Of a stretch of DNA of 64,000 nt, positions 48,401-61,122 are shown one piece after another (the first letter of the stretch is position 1; every line of letters starts with the position of its first letter). A model generated the notes under the pieces. That model saw only the letters and a program-made list of their open reading frames with translations, was not told the origin of the DNA and searched no databases. The stretch comes from Montifringilla adamsi (taxonomy: Eukaryota; Chordata; Aves; Passeriformes; Passeridae), in contig JAGGNK010000002.1 of assembly GCA_017590115.1 (NCBI GenBank), positions 16,859,264-16,923,263 of the forward strand, read 5' to 3'. The position numbers were made by a program, and so were the translations under genes.

Positions 48401-51229
48401 GTGTGTGCATATTTAAGCTTTGATTTAAATAGCAATCCTGAAGGTTGAAATTTTCAGGGTGGGGTTTTAGAATGTAAATTGTTAAAATAGGATGATGCAG
48501 AGGTGGTTAACAGCAATTTCAAGAGCTGTGGAAGCAAATCCTGAAGGGAGATCCAATCCTTCTTATTGCCCACTAGGATAAGTAGATTTTAATTACTATG
48601 AAGATTATTGAGGCTGCCATCCTATAAATCAATAATTTTTCCCTGGGTCTGCTCTATGTGAGCACAAATAGCATCTTTTTCCAAACATTTGTAATTATGC
48701 TGAGTTTGTGAGTTCCCAACACACATCACTACTGACAAACACAGTCAGGAGTGCAGTTGCAGTAAATATAAGCTAATGCTTATTAGTAAAAATGTGTAAT
48801 TACATTCCTAAAACACCTAATGGCTGTGGTAATGTTAAAGTGCATAGCAGATGATATTGGCTGTCCCAAAGGCTTTTGCACTTTATCTTGAAAATTGGCT
48901 ATTAAAACTTCTCTCTTTTCTTTGTGTGAGGTAAAATTTACCTTGAAAACTGACCCTGGAATACCAACATCATAGTGTGTTCTAATGCTGCTTTTAATTA
49001 ATGATCTCTAAAGATAATGAATAATCCTGCATTCTCCCAGATTAGTTAAAATAGAGACTTCCAACTGCAGTTTGAGGGACAGAGAGTGGCAGAAAGGCTC
49101 TGAGTGTCTTCCAGCAGATCTTGGCTGGCTGTCAGCACTCAGGCTCTGTGTCAGGACAGAGCCCTTCTCCTGCCCTTTAGTTCCTCAGGTTTTCCATGCT
49201 TGGAGACTTCTGAGTACACTTCTGATGATGTACCTTGTGATCATTTTGGTTTTCTTCCTCTGTGACCCATTTCTTGCAATGCTTTCTGTCTATGCCTAGC
49301 CAAACATGCACCCACTGCTCCTTTTTATCAGCCTCTCTTCGTTGCCTTTCTTTCTGTGTGCAATTAATTCCATATCTATATATTATGTATTTGATCTAGA
49401 TGTGTGTATTCATTCCACTGAATAGAAACTCTCAAGTACCCAAGTCTGTGATAGCTATAAATTATTCAAAATTCCAGTCATAAATTTTAATTTCATTCCG
49501 AACAACATACTAATCTAAGGAGATGTTAAGTAACCTTTGCAGTATATGTTGATGTATAAATAGTGGCATTAATGCCTCTGAACATTTCAATAAGTGTTCC
49601 ATGGTATCATCCCTTCTCCAGCTCTCAGTTCTAAAAGCCATTGTTAGCATGTACAATTTTCTGAGTGAATTCTCTGAGCCACATCCCCATCAGAGCTGCT
49701 CCACAACTTAACCTGTTCTCCATTCATTTTGCTCTGTGCAGTGTAGGATTGGGTGTGGAGAGTGCAGATAATTTTGCTAATTATGAAAGAACTGTATAAT
49801 GACCTAGGACATGGAAGATGTCTGAATGCCTTCTTGCCCAAAACCCAATCAAAGCTTGGCAAACCTTGGTGTACTCAGAGCCTTTTCCAGCTATTTTTTA
49901 TTATTTCCAGGAATGGTGATTCCATTAAACTTTGGGCAACTTATTCCATATTGTATTTGTGACTGATTCCAGATCAAAAATAAAGAAAAAAGGCTTTGAA
50001 GTATGACTATTAGCAGTTCTGTAACTTCAAGAGGTGTGAGATCTTCCATATGCATGGTAACAAAAAAGAAATAAATCATCTCTGTTATTACTGATTGAAT
50101 GTAAGTATAATTTTTGTTACTGTGTAGGAAAATTTGAGTTATTGTCTGAGAATAACAGCCTTTACAGGTGCCCATCAGCAGAATGCAGCAAAGAATGCAG
50201 GAGTATTTTGTCTTTTAGTTATGAATTCAAAATGCTCTCCCTTGATTTAAAAATCAAACAAAGCTTTCCTGTGAATTGCTGTGAACCAAAAACAAGTGTT
50301 TGGAATTTGTAGTGCAATTTCGTGTAAGAGAATCAAATAAACCACAGAAAACAGTCAATGATAGGAAGAACAGATAACTTGAAAGCTATTTATTTGGGAC
50401 ATTTCCTACAGTAACTGTTCAGGACGATGAGCAGAGGAAGATTTTACAGAGCACCTGCCAGGAAGTCTGTAACAAACTCTCCCAGCTGCTAATGCACCGG
50501 TATTAGCAGTGCAAGCCATGACAATTGTTCTATCAATAATTCCTGAGACAGCCTGAAAAGCAGTGCACATTCCCCTGCAGCCAGCAAATGGAGGGCTGAG
50601 AATTGTCTGCTGCATCAAACTGTAAAATGGAATGACTTTTGAAGGCTGGAGTTTATGAGAGCAGTTCATTATGTGTTCCAAACAATGCTTTATTTTGCTG
50701 TTGTTTCTTCATTATGTGGATAGGAAGCACTGAAGCAGAAATTGGGCTCAAGGGAAACGGTGTCTACCAGTAGTTTAACCTTGTGACATTCCACTAAAAA
50801 GCACAGGTTCTTCTGAAATACATAATACATGAACTCCTCTGATTGTTTAGCATTGATCAGTGCTCAAGTAAATTGAGTTACTCTCTCATTAGCATAAACA
50901 GCCAGGCTCTAGCGAGCCTCTTCACCTCCCATGGTAAGAAGCTGAGGGCTTTCTGCTTCTTTTAAACCAAAAATCAATTTAAAAACCTAGCATGGAAAGC
51001 TCTTTACCAAAGACAAGACAATATTTTGAAGCAGCATCCTTCTGGCTGCACAGGTATCTATTTCAGCTTCAGTGTCCAGGTTTCAGTCTGGGTTGTCTCT
51101 CAGACTTCTTGTCTCCCATTGCCAGGTCTGTCTGCAATTACCTTTCCCTCTCTCCCCATAAGGGTATATACATTAGAGATAATTGTATATGTACAATATG
51201 GAGTGTATATTACTGCTGCAGCATAATTA

Positions 51230-51320
51230 GCCTGTGTTTCAATGTTAATAAAACTTATTAGGTTATAATATAACACATAATATAACACATATAGGCTGTG
51301 TTTCAATGCTAATAAAACTT
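51230..51320 (+). repeat. 64-bp spaced direct repeat
   Basis: A 27-base block (CTGTGTTTCAATG then TAATAAAACTT) occurs at 51230-51256 and again at 51294-51320 with two mismatches. Between the copies is a nested repeat of ATAATATAACACAT. The AATAAA motif falls inside each block, but nothing else suggests a transcript end. Confidence 0.85.
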
Positions 51321-54300
51321 CTGCCCCCTCTTCCTCAGAGAAGGAGCAATAAAAACCTGATTTAGAAGCATATTTCCTTTACTTCATGAGAACCCACAGG
51401 TGAAATCTTTCAAAAGCTTTACAGCTTGTTCTTGAACATTTTTTCCATGTTAACTTTTCACCTCTCCCTCTGTTCACCTTTCCAGCTGCAGAAAGCAAAC
51501 TGGCCCAAATGGGTGGAATGTTTCTGGTGTAACAGAGTCTGATGGAGTCTGCTTTTATCTCCACTTGTACATAATTATAATTGTCAGCATTTATTTTTAA
51601 CTCTCTGCACAGGGTAAGGATGAAATATTATTTTGAATCAGGGGAACATGCAAGATTAAGGCTGCCCATGTACTAAGAGCATTTCAGCACTGAGGGAGGC
51701 ATTTCTGTCTAAATTAAAGTTTGATGTATTGGGAACTAACTTTGATTTTATAATGTTCTGAGCCAGGCATCCAGATTATCAAAGGTAAATTGCCTATAAG
51801 ACAGGCAAGGAACATCAAAAAGAACCCTAACTGCTAAAGCTTTAATTGTTCAGCATCTCTGACAGTTTTGAATCCCTCCTTACCACCCTGTGTCAGATAC
51901 AGCTTGGCTGTTCCAGGTGATGCTTGGATACCTAGAATTGCAGGAGTATAGGAATCCTAGGGTAGGCAAGGCAGTAAAATCCAATTTCTGGGTCTTTTTC
52001 CTGAGCACTGATGATGCTGAAGCTATTTTTGATAAGTTTAACAAAATGAGGATCTCACAGATAAGTGGAACAGTGGTATAAATAAAAATATGTACTAGAA
52101 TATAGTATCAGCTATCATTTGCACAAAGTTAAACTTCTGTAAAAAATAATATTGCCAGAATTTAGAAGACACTACATGTGTGTATATATTTGACAGAAGA
52201 ACTTATGTTGTATTAGATCAGGGAATTTGGTGTCTTCATTGTTGTTTGCTTCCCAATTTGGTCCTTTCCCCCTTGAGTTCCTACATATCTTTTGGCTGTT
52301 AAATACCTTCCATTCTCCTGTTCAGGCACTACAGAAGAGAGATAATCTGCAGTGAGATGCTGATTTCTGGGTGTACAGAACCTCTTTTGTGGCTCTGTGA
52401 GACAAGCCAGTGTCTGTAATTCTTGATGAAGTTAATGCTCCTTTAGAGCAAGGGTAAATTCACCTTGGCCAAGAGTAAAACACAAAACCGTGAGGAAAAA
52501 TGTAAGTGTGGAAAAGACTTATTTTAGCCTGCACTCCAGAGCAAATAGAGAAACAAATAATGGCCTTTTGGGACCTAGGATTTGTCCAGAGCAACCATGA
52601 GAACAGAGCCATTAGTCTTCACTGTCCTTGGTCTAGAGCTTCAGCTGAGCTTGGCAATTTGTCTGAGTCCTAAAAAGGGGGTTTGAAGTCCCTGAGGTCC
52701 TGTGGATCTCCTCCCTTCTCTTCCTGTCTAAATCTGACCTCACTGTTCTGCTCTCCTGGATCACCCAGAGGGATCCATCACTGACAAGTCACTGAAGGTG
52801 GCTGACCCCCAGTATTTCATTTCTCTGATCAGAAAAACATGAGGTGCTGATTATTTGTGAACTTCAGCTGGGGAGAAGCGTTGCTGCTGTGAGGTGTGGG
52901 GTGGGCTGGAGGTGGTTCCCAGGCAGGAGGGGCAGCTGTGATAAAGGGGCAGTGATGAAAGGGTGCCTACTGTGGGAGGGAGTGCCAGGAGTGGGGAGAC
53001 TGTGAGAGGTAAGGATGCTCCTCATGGATTGCTGTGTGCTGTCCCCATGCTCTGGGGGGTTTTGGGCCCCTTTTTTTACCTGGTGGCCTTGCAGTGTGAG
53101 CTGGAGGCTCTCACACCCATTGTGTGCTGGGGTTGTGCCTCTGTTCCAGCAGGGTTTGTGGCATGAATTCATTTTCCAGCAGGCAGAGGCACCTTTGCAA
53201 GAGGTGGGCTCTGGAGAAACTTTGCTGTTGTGGTTTAAATGGCTCACTATGGTGAGGAATTTGAGTGTATATGTCTGAATTGTTCTGTAATTAGTGTTTG
53301 CACAAATAGGGATCCTCATTGTCCAGATTTCAAGAGTTAAATTTCCATTCTTACCCATGGAGCTTTTAACTTTCTTTGCCAAATGGTGAAATAGTGACTG
53401 AATTTGCCTACAGTATTCTTTTTTATTTCTCTGGGATGCTGCCTCTTACTTATTTCTCTGGCTTTGAAATATTCTATCCCCAAGTTTTGTTTGTTCTAGA
53501 CTTGCTCTGCTACATTGCACTTTCCAGCATCATATATTGAAATATTATGGAGTTCCTACTTCTGCCTAATGTTCATTGCCCTGCATGTGCTAAAGTATAT
53601 TATGATATAAGATAATAACACCAATTCATGTCGTTATTGTGGGGTGAAAGATAAAATCACTGCTCTGTTGTCTTCCTGTTGAACTATTCCAGCTTTGCAG
53701 ATACAGTTTGTTTAGCTACTTTTCCTGTTTGATTTATGGTGAAGCTAAAAGCAAATCTGTTGCAGTAGATGTCATTGAGCTTGACCTGTTGGTCACCTGT
53801 ATTTCCCTGCTTTGTTCTTGGCAGACTTCTAAACTGAGCATGGATAGCACAAATGGGAAGTCTAGATATAATTAAATAATTACCTAAACCTTTTTCATAC
53901 TTAGTTTTTTTCTTGACAAACCAGACTTTTGTTATATACAAAATTCAGCCTTCCCAGTTAGATCATGTGGTTATCAACCCATTTATTTAGATTTTTTTGT
54001 CTAATATCTGGCATGTATTTAGATGGCTTCAACAAATTGCATTGTATTTTTAAAAATCAATTAATTGTAGGTTTCTTGTACTCTGTCTGAAGGTGCAAAT
54101 ACAAAGTCAGAAGGAAGAAGAGTCAAATCCTTATTGAATCTTTACTCTATAGAGAATCCAGGTCCATTTCAGCAGGGCACTTGGCAAGAGGAAGGTGCTG
54201 ATTTCCTTATGTCCATAAATCCTCTGAGATTTATAGATGAGCCCAGGCCGATGAGTCAGAAAATAAAAACAGTTATTGGGAATGTGCTAATAACAGTTTA

Positions 54301-55107
54301 CTGCCTATATGCCAATATTCCTCTCATCTGTAGAGTGAAAATAATCAACCTCATTAGCATAGTGAGATTTATCAGAGCAACTGATGCTTCTGCAATCTGT
54401 ACATGGCTTTTCATAGGAACAGCTGAGAAATGCTGCCAAGTGTTGATTGATTTGGAGGCTCAAAAGAACTTGCTGAAGAATCATATTTTTGTTATTTGTT
54501 TACTTGAGACCTCAAGTAACCCGTTCTATGAAACTTATTTTAGGAAGCTTAATATCTTCTGAAAGAGTTTTACTTTCCCTAAGTACTTTCAAAGAGTAAG
54601 TTGTATGAATTTTCAGTCAGGGTATATCAGATCCCAACTATACTTAGTACATGTATTTTAAATAATTCTAAAACTGTAAGTTTTTTACATTATTTTTTTT
54701 TTAAATCAACTGTTTAGTAAACTAATTTCAGGACTGATTTCATTTTGTCCATCTTATGCAGTTTTGGGTTTTTATCTATCAGTTTAAAGTGTAGGGGGTT
54801 TTAATATTAAACTAAACTAGGAACATATGTTTTTAGCAGCTTGAAATAAAAATGTTTGTAGTTGACATTGTGCAGAAGCTCCTTCCTATTGGAATAACTG
54901 CAGGACATTTTATCTGTCCCTCTTTTAGCAGATTACAAAGTCTGAATGTCACAATGTCTTCAAAAGTGGCCAGAGGAAATATCTTCTCTCTTCTCTTCAC
55001 TTGCCTTGCAAGCAGAGCTGCTGCATTAATATTGTTAATTATATAATAGGGTGACACGTGCTGGTGTAAGATGGACACAAAGTGGGGGAGCTGGGTGGAA
55101 CAGCTGG

Positions 55108-55170
55108 TTCTGTCTCTCTATAAAAGGAAGAGAAGGAATTTCTGTCTCTTTATAGAAGTAAGAGAATGAC
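55108..55170 (+). repeat. 32-bp imperfect tandem duplication
   Basis: TTCTGTCTCT, a TATA-like stretch and AGAGAA recur with a 32-base period at 55108-55139 and 55140-55170. There are a handful of substitutions. Confidence 0.75.
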
Positions 55171-56043
55171 TAGATTCCCCAACTCATCTTTCAAAAATGG
55201 AGCAAGCTCACGCATTCAGCTAATTTGATTGAGGATTTTAAAGAATCAAAGTAAATGGAAACGGTGCATTTTAAAGAGGGGGCCCAGTCACAGAATTCCG
55301 CTGGAGGCCGTGCAGGTTCAGCTCAATCACCCAAGAGCAGCCCCAGCTCTGATCCCCCTCCCACAGGAATGGGGGGCTTGGAGCCTCATTAGCAGAGATT
55401 GAGCAGGGAATTGATTGGAAACTGGGACAAAGCTGCTCATGTTCAAGTGGAAAACAGGAGCTAGGGCAAGACTTGCCCTCTGAGCCTGTGTGCCAAGGCC
55501 CAGGGCTGTCACCTTCCCCCTCCAAATCCAAACTGGAGAGGTCAATCCCCACAAATTTGGGCTGTGTCATGTTCCACAGCACAAATATGCAAACTATCCG
55601 AGCTGGCTTTGAAACACTTTAAAGATTAATTTCCTTTTAATTATCTCTTTGATCAAACTGCTGGAGTCAGCTGCCTTCCCCCAGCACACAAGGATATTTT
55701 TCAGAGAGAAATACCAATAAAAAATAAACCATCAAAACCATATTTGTAGCTGAATTCCACCTTTATCTGGCAGTTCAGGAACAAATGCCTCTGGAGTGCA
55801 ATGGAATTAATACCTTCTCTACTGATAAATTTCTCATCAAAACCACACAAATTAAATTTGAGTGTTTCTTCCAAAGCTTTTAGTCTTCATTACTTGGGCT
55901 GTATTTATTTATAGTTCTCACCAAACTTATGCAAAAGGACATTTTCAGTATTTATTTTCTTAGACCTGATTAGTGCTGCATTCCCAATGGATGAGTTTTC
56001 TCCTATCTCTGTCTCCTTTTTTATTCTTACAGATGTGATTTTT

Positions 56044-56054
56044 CCCCCCCCCCC
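56044..56054 (+). repeat. C11 tract
   Basis: A run of eleven C, unusual in this AT-rich sequence. It is preceded by a short T run. Confidence 0.9.
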
Positions 56055-59000
56055 GAATATACCTATTACATCATTATTTCTTTGTGAAAAGTGAATCTTT
56101 CTCATAATTTATTGGTTCAGCATTCACATAATTTGAGTACTTTAAGCAAAATAAGCATTTGCTTTGACCTTAGTAAAATAAATTAAACCTTTTTTTGCTA
56201 CACTTTTGACAAGAACAGTTAGTTCTGGACTAGAGCTTAGAAGACCTGGCCTAAATTTTTGTATGTGGCATCTTTTTTTAGCATAAACAAATATTTAAAT
56301 TTTCTCTTTGCTTCAAATCTCTATTTTGTTAATGGAAATAATAGTACTTTGCATTTTTATAGCAGTTTTAATAGATGAAATACTCAAGCCACACTTAGAT
56401 ACTGTTGTTGTACAGATCATAAATAGATATACACACATAATTATACAGAGAAAAAACAGATATGCATCATGTGTTTAATTTTAATAGATAATAATTTGGT
56501 GTTTATTGCAAGACAAGACTGAAAAATAATTTAAAATATTTCAAAGATGGAATTTGAGTCTAAAGGGGATTGTGGTATTTGTGCTCTGTGACACTGCATT
56601 ATTTATATATTCTAAATTCTTTCTAACTATAAATTTGATTATTTTATTGATTTGTTCAAGAAGTTAAGCAGAGTGTAGGTTAAATTTGTGAAGTGTAATA
56701 CAGTCTTTCAGGTTTTCTAGGTTACTTCCAAATGTTTTAAAACTTATAACTTTTTTTTCATTCCAATGACCACAAATTACTGACCAAGTAAGTCTGTGGC
56801 CAAAAGTGTCAAAATTCTACTCCTCACTGTCAGGAAAATGCTTGTAATGATGATTTCTAAACAGTTTAGAAATTAAGCCATCCCCCATAAATTACTTGCT
56901 TATCAAGGAAAATATTTTGTAAGGTTTCTCTAAGATTCATTGGAGATGGATTCATTCAGGATGCGCCATGTTTATTAATTCAACAAAACCCCAATTAAAT
57001 CCAGAATGTTCTGACTTTCACCAAGGAGTAAGGAGAGTCCTCTGAAGTGAGTAATTTGTATTCCAGCAGGGAAACAAAAATCAAACCCAGGTACTGTAAG
57101 AGGAATAATGATTTCAGCTCCCAATATCAGTTCAGAGTCATTCTGAGATAACTGCACCAGCAGAAGCCCTGGTAGAGAAGCTGGATTTATTTCCTCTGGT
57201 TGCAGAGGTCATTCCTTGTCTGCAGGGATGCAGATGTTCAGCTGGAGAGCAGCAGCAGCTGTTTGCTTTCCTGATCTCTGCCCTGGGGATGGAAACTCCT
57301 GTGCAAGTGTCTGGGTATAAGTGAGTTGTTCTACCCGTGGTGCGTGCGTTCAGCCAGCCTGGTGATCTGAAATCATTCTGCTGCTCTCGTGGTCCTTGAT
57401 AAATAATTTTAGCTGTGATTCATGTGGTAACTCGCTGATAAAGATAATTTCAGGCTTTCATTTTAGATACAGGTGTCTCACTGAAAAATAACATTGATTC
57501 CTGATAACAAAGCTAGCCTAGACATTCCTACTGCAGCGTGTAACTTGTTTCTTCTTTAAAATTCTTCCTGTATGGCTGCTGATAATTTTCATTACCAAAA
57601 CATCTGTATATTTGTTCTGTGTGTCCCTTTTCAGTTTGTGAGTTCAGCTTAGAGGTACATTTGAAATTTAGACTCCACAGTGAGCAGTGATGCTGTCCCC
57701 AGACTTTTGCTAAAAACCACAATGCCATCAAAAATCTGTCCTTAAATCAGGGCTCCTCACTCTGTACACTTAATATGTATTTACTTTAAGCAAATTAAAT
57801 TCTAAATAAAATTTTCTTCTTTGGTAGGGTGAAGGACAAGGCTCGTAGTAAGAGGAAATTAAATAAATGTGGTTCATTCAGTCATTGGTGGCACAAATTT
57901 AAATAAGCATTGCAAAAGCATAGCCTTGACATGCTGGAACTGGTAACAAAAACCAGAAACCAAAATGTTGGAATGTGGGAGCTTGCCCTGTCAGAAAGTT
58001 TGCTCGTTATGAAAGAGGCAATCAGAAGAGGGATGATTAATAATGGACGGTGGAAGAAAAATAAACATACTGTAAGAACAGAGAAATTTTCTTCGTCAGT
58101 GTCCGTTACTCAAAGTATCAATATTTGTGCCTTGGCTCAGAGGCTTAATGAAATACTTGAAGAAAAGATGATTTGCTTCCTGTTGAAAGAATGAATCTCA
58201 GCTAACAGGTAGACAATTCAGTTGCATCTTCATCAGTGACTGTTTGATTCCTCTGCTCCTGTGCTGTGAGTGTCTCTCATAAGCCTTGGGGCTTTCTCGG
58301 TGAGATCATTGACCCACAGCTTTCATCTCTCTTTAAAGCCTCAGAGAAACAAGGAGCAAGGCTCGTGTTGAAAGGCTAAATTGGTGTAAATTGGTGCTTC
58401 TGTCTGACCTGGAGGCTGACCCTGCCTCGTTTGGCTCATCACAGCTGGGGATGCTGAGCTCCCTTGGGATTTCTCAGCACTCCTTGTGTTTCCCACCCCA
58501 GACTCAGATCAGCTGCTGTGGCAGAAGAGCTTCTGCGAGAGCTGTGACTTGTTAGTGGCACAACCAAATCCACTTTATCTAGCGAGTACTGCAGCAGAAA
58601 AGTATTAGGAAGTGGCTTCTTGTGGGTTTTTCCAACCCTACATCAGTTTGCTCGAGTATACAGCTGCTGGTGGACTCGTGTCAGACTCAACCAAGTTCTA
58701 AAAGTCTCATTTTTTTGGGCAGTTACCTCTTGCTGCATGTAGTGATTTTTAAGTTTTGTCCATGACATCTCAAATATTTTCTCTTAGCTAAATGCTACGT
58801 TGTAGGCAGGCCATTGGGCATATTTTTGCTACTGATCTGTTTTAGTGCTTCTAGGAGTAAAGGATTGTAGCTCCAAATTTGACTCATGTTGGCAAAATAT
58901 TCCGTTACTGTTAAAGTATTTATATTTGAATGAATAAGCAAATAAGCATTCATGTTTGGTGGGATTGTAAAAACTCCTGAAACTTTTAAGTGGCTAAAAA

Positions 59001-60017
59001 GACTATTTTCTAATACCCTGACTAACTTCGTCTTAGGAATTGATAGTGGCTTTATAAACATCTTCAGCTCTTTTCTTTATGCTTTTGTAGACCTTGAGGT
59101 ATAAAAAAAAATTAAAAGTGTTTTTAAAAAAGGAATTAAATGCCTAGTAGCACAGCATATAGCATTGTCAGGCTTGCCTGAGTATTTTGGGATGAAATTA
59201 TGCTGACTCTCAAGGACTGTGTCCCAGTATTGGAGACATGGTGAAGTGAAGCTCTGCAGTATTTGGGGCTGTTCTGGTTACTGCATCCTCCTTCGAGTGC
59301 TCTGGCTCTGTTACAAGTCACTGGAGTTCTGGAAGGAGTTTTACAGCTCCTACAAAGCATGGAAGTTTTATAATTAGTTTTAGAGCAGAGCAAGGCTGGA
59401 AAGCAGCAGACAATTAGCTCCAAAGAATGAGTCCCCATTAGCAGCTGAGGAGTTTGGTAGAGCTTTGCTTGGAAACCACGTTGGCAGCTGTGTGCGAGTG
59501 CTGATGCACACTGAGCTTCTGAAAAGGGAAACTCTGGCAAGGGATTCCCAGAAAACAGCCAAATTCTGGGCCAGCTGGGCCATATGGAGCCAGCAGCAGT
59601 GGCAGCCCTTCCCTCTCTCCCCATCCTTTCCAATCCATATGGGATAGGAAGGAGCCAAGCTCCAGCAGAATTGGTGTGCTAATTTGGGATCCAGAAGGCT
59701 GTGCTAGGTGGGAGAACGCTGCCTGGGGCGTTGCTGGAGCTGGGGAACTCCTCTAGGAGCTTGTTGTAAAGGTTCTCTGGAGATGGAATTCTCAGCCTGA
59801 CAAGTTCCAAAGCAGGGTGACAGCCAAAGGGTGCAAACTCACATCCTTCCCTCTTGGAAAAGAGGCACCAGTGTGTTCTTACCAGAGCTGTGGTTTGTCT
59901 CAGGAGTCATCCTTAGGTCAGTTATGGAGTGGGTGCCGGAGACCTTTTATCCAAAAAAAGGCAAGATACTGTGAGCCACGTGCAGCTCTCTGAAGTGCTG
60001 TGTGTGCTGGGAGAGGA

Positions 60018-60066
60018 GTCACAGAATCACACCACAGTTAGAGCTGCGAGGGAGATTGTTTAGTCC
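60018..60066 (-). mobile_element. Possible short, decayed CR1 3' end
   Basis: The plus strand begins with GTCACAGAATCACACCACAG, which looks like two degraded copies of the complement of the CR1 terminal octamer. It continues with a diverged version of the block that normally reads GGTTGGAAGGGACC and ends in TTTAGTCCAA, close to the usual TAGTCCAACC. Similarity is lost after about 50 bases. The length is too short for a firm call. Confidence 0.45.
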
Positions 60067-60321
60067 AAGGCAGGATCTCCTGAGGAAAGTTTTTTGCATT
60101 ATTTTAGGATCAAAATTACATGTTCACGGGGTATAAAATTGCTGCTGTGAAGTCTGAAGTTATGTGATAACAGTATGAAATTTTATGTAATGAGAACATT
60201 TCTCATCTCAGATGGAACCTAATTGTGTGGTGTGTGTCAGATAAAGGAGTTAGGCAGTGCTGCAAGACTGTTGCTAATGGGAAAATGTTTCTTTTTTTTT
60301 GTTTCTGCTGCTTATGTTTTA

Positions 60322-60352
60322 CATTGTTGGAAATGTTGGAAATTGTTGGAAA
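60322..60352 (+). repeat. Short tandem repeat of TTGTTGGAA
   Basis: Three near-identical 9-10-base units (TTGTTGGAA, ATGTTGGAA, TTGTTGGAA) are in tandem. It is a small slippage-type repeat. Confidence 0.75.
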
Positions 60353-61082
60353 CAATATTGTATCTCTTTTCCTAAAAAATGATGATACCTAATTAAAGAA
60401 ACACTGTAAGGGATAAAATATCAGATATTTCTGTTCTGAATTTCTAATCCACCTCTTGCAGGAAGTAGCCTAACATGAGAGACACTTTTAAGGAGAAGTT
60501 CTTCCTAGTGGCCGCATTTAAACTGCTCTGTATTGAGGCCTTCTGAGCACACAGGAATCTAAATTTATCTCTGTATATTTGCTGCCTGAAGACAGCTCTT
60601 GGAGTTACATCTAATATGATCATATGGATATTTCTGAAAAAGAAAAATCCCTCAGTTCTACCCCGTACTACAGGGCCCACTCCAGGAGAGGATACCTGTG
60701 AGTCCATCTGTCCTTCCAGAAATAATGCTGGAAAAGATGAGGAACGTGTGGGAGTATTTCCTAGGTGGCCTTTGGCATAGAGACATGTGCAGTTTCCAAG
60801 GAGGAATTTACACACTTGTGAAAGAGGGAGATTTGAAGCTTAAAAGGAAAATGAAAGAGCAGAGAGCTTGCCAGATGGAAGAAATAAAGAGGAAAAAACC
60901 CAAATATGGGCTCCAGACAACTGTGAGGGAGTTATTTGGGTTACATGGATAATGTACTGCACTGGCATCCCAAGGTGGTTTCTTAATAGAGTTTGCTGGT
61001 TTGTGCTGATCTGCTCTGCTGAGTTATTGTTGCTGTTTCATCAATGTAGATTTCTATTTGTGGCTCAGGAACCGGAATTTCT

Positions 61083-61122
61083 TTCTTAAGAAATTTCTGG
61101 GAATTTCAGTCCCTTCTAGGAA
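61083..61122. promoter_or_regulatory. Cluster of three STAT-like palindromes
   Basis: TTCTTAAGAA (61083-61092, TTC-N4-GAA as preferred by STAT6) is followed by TTCTGGGAA (61095-61103) and TTCTAGGAA (61114-61122), both TTC-N3-GAA sites of the GAS type. The first is inside the 12-bp palindrome TTTCTTAAGAAA. Three sites in 40 bases is unusual, but the run may also reflect decayed local duplication of GAATTTC-like sequence. Confidence 0.35.

Larger units (their letters stand above)
40142..51229. other. Noncoding DNA, no gene seen
   Basis: The largest frames (44093-44527 minus, 144 codons; 45595-46017 plus, 140 codons) show no recognisable motif. 48740-48900, with a run of TAAT-type motifs and little repeat sequence, has the look of possible conserved noncoding DNA, but that is an impression only. 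Confidence 0.65.
51321..60017. other. Noncoding DNA, no gene seen
   Basis: GC-richer patches at 52880-53220 and 55280-55520 carry long but unrecognised frames (52864-53382 minus, 172 codons; 55271-55582 minus). A 94-codon frame at 57910-58194 is the most protein-like in composition (many charged residues, no low complexity) yet matches nothing I recognise. TAAATTGGTG is doubled near 58377-58396. Confidence 0.6.

Noticed and set aside
54134..54562. 142-codon plus-strand frame
   Set aside because: Composition looks moderately protein-like but no domain is recognised; length is within what chance allows in 64 kb on two strands.
59136..59633. 165-codon minus-strand frame
   Set aside because: Overlaps other minus-strand frames in different phases within a GC-richer patch, and shows no motif.
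61083..61107. Heat-shock element reading of the GAA/TTC series
   Set aside because: The spacing slips by one base after the second TTC, so the alternating 5-base pattern required for HSF is broken; the STAT-type reading fits better.
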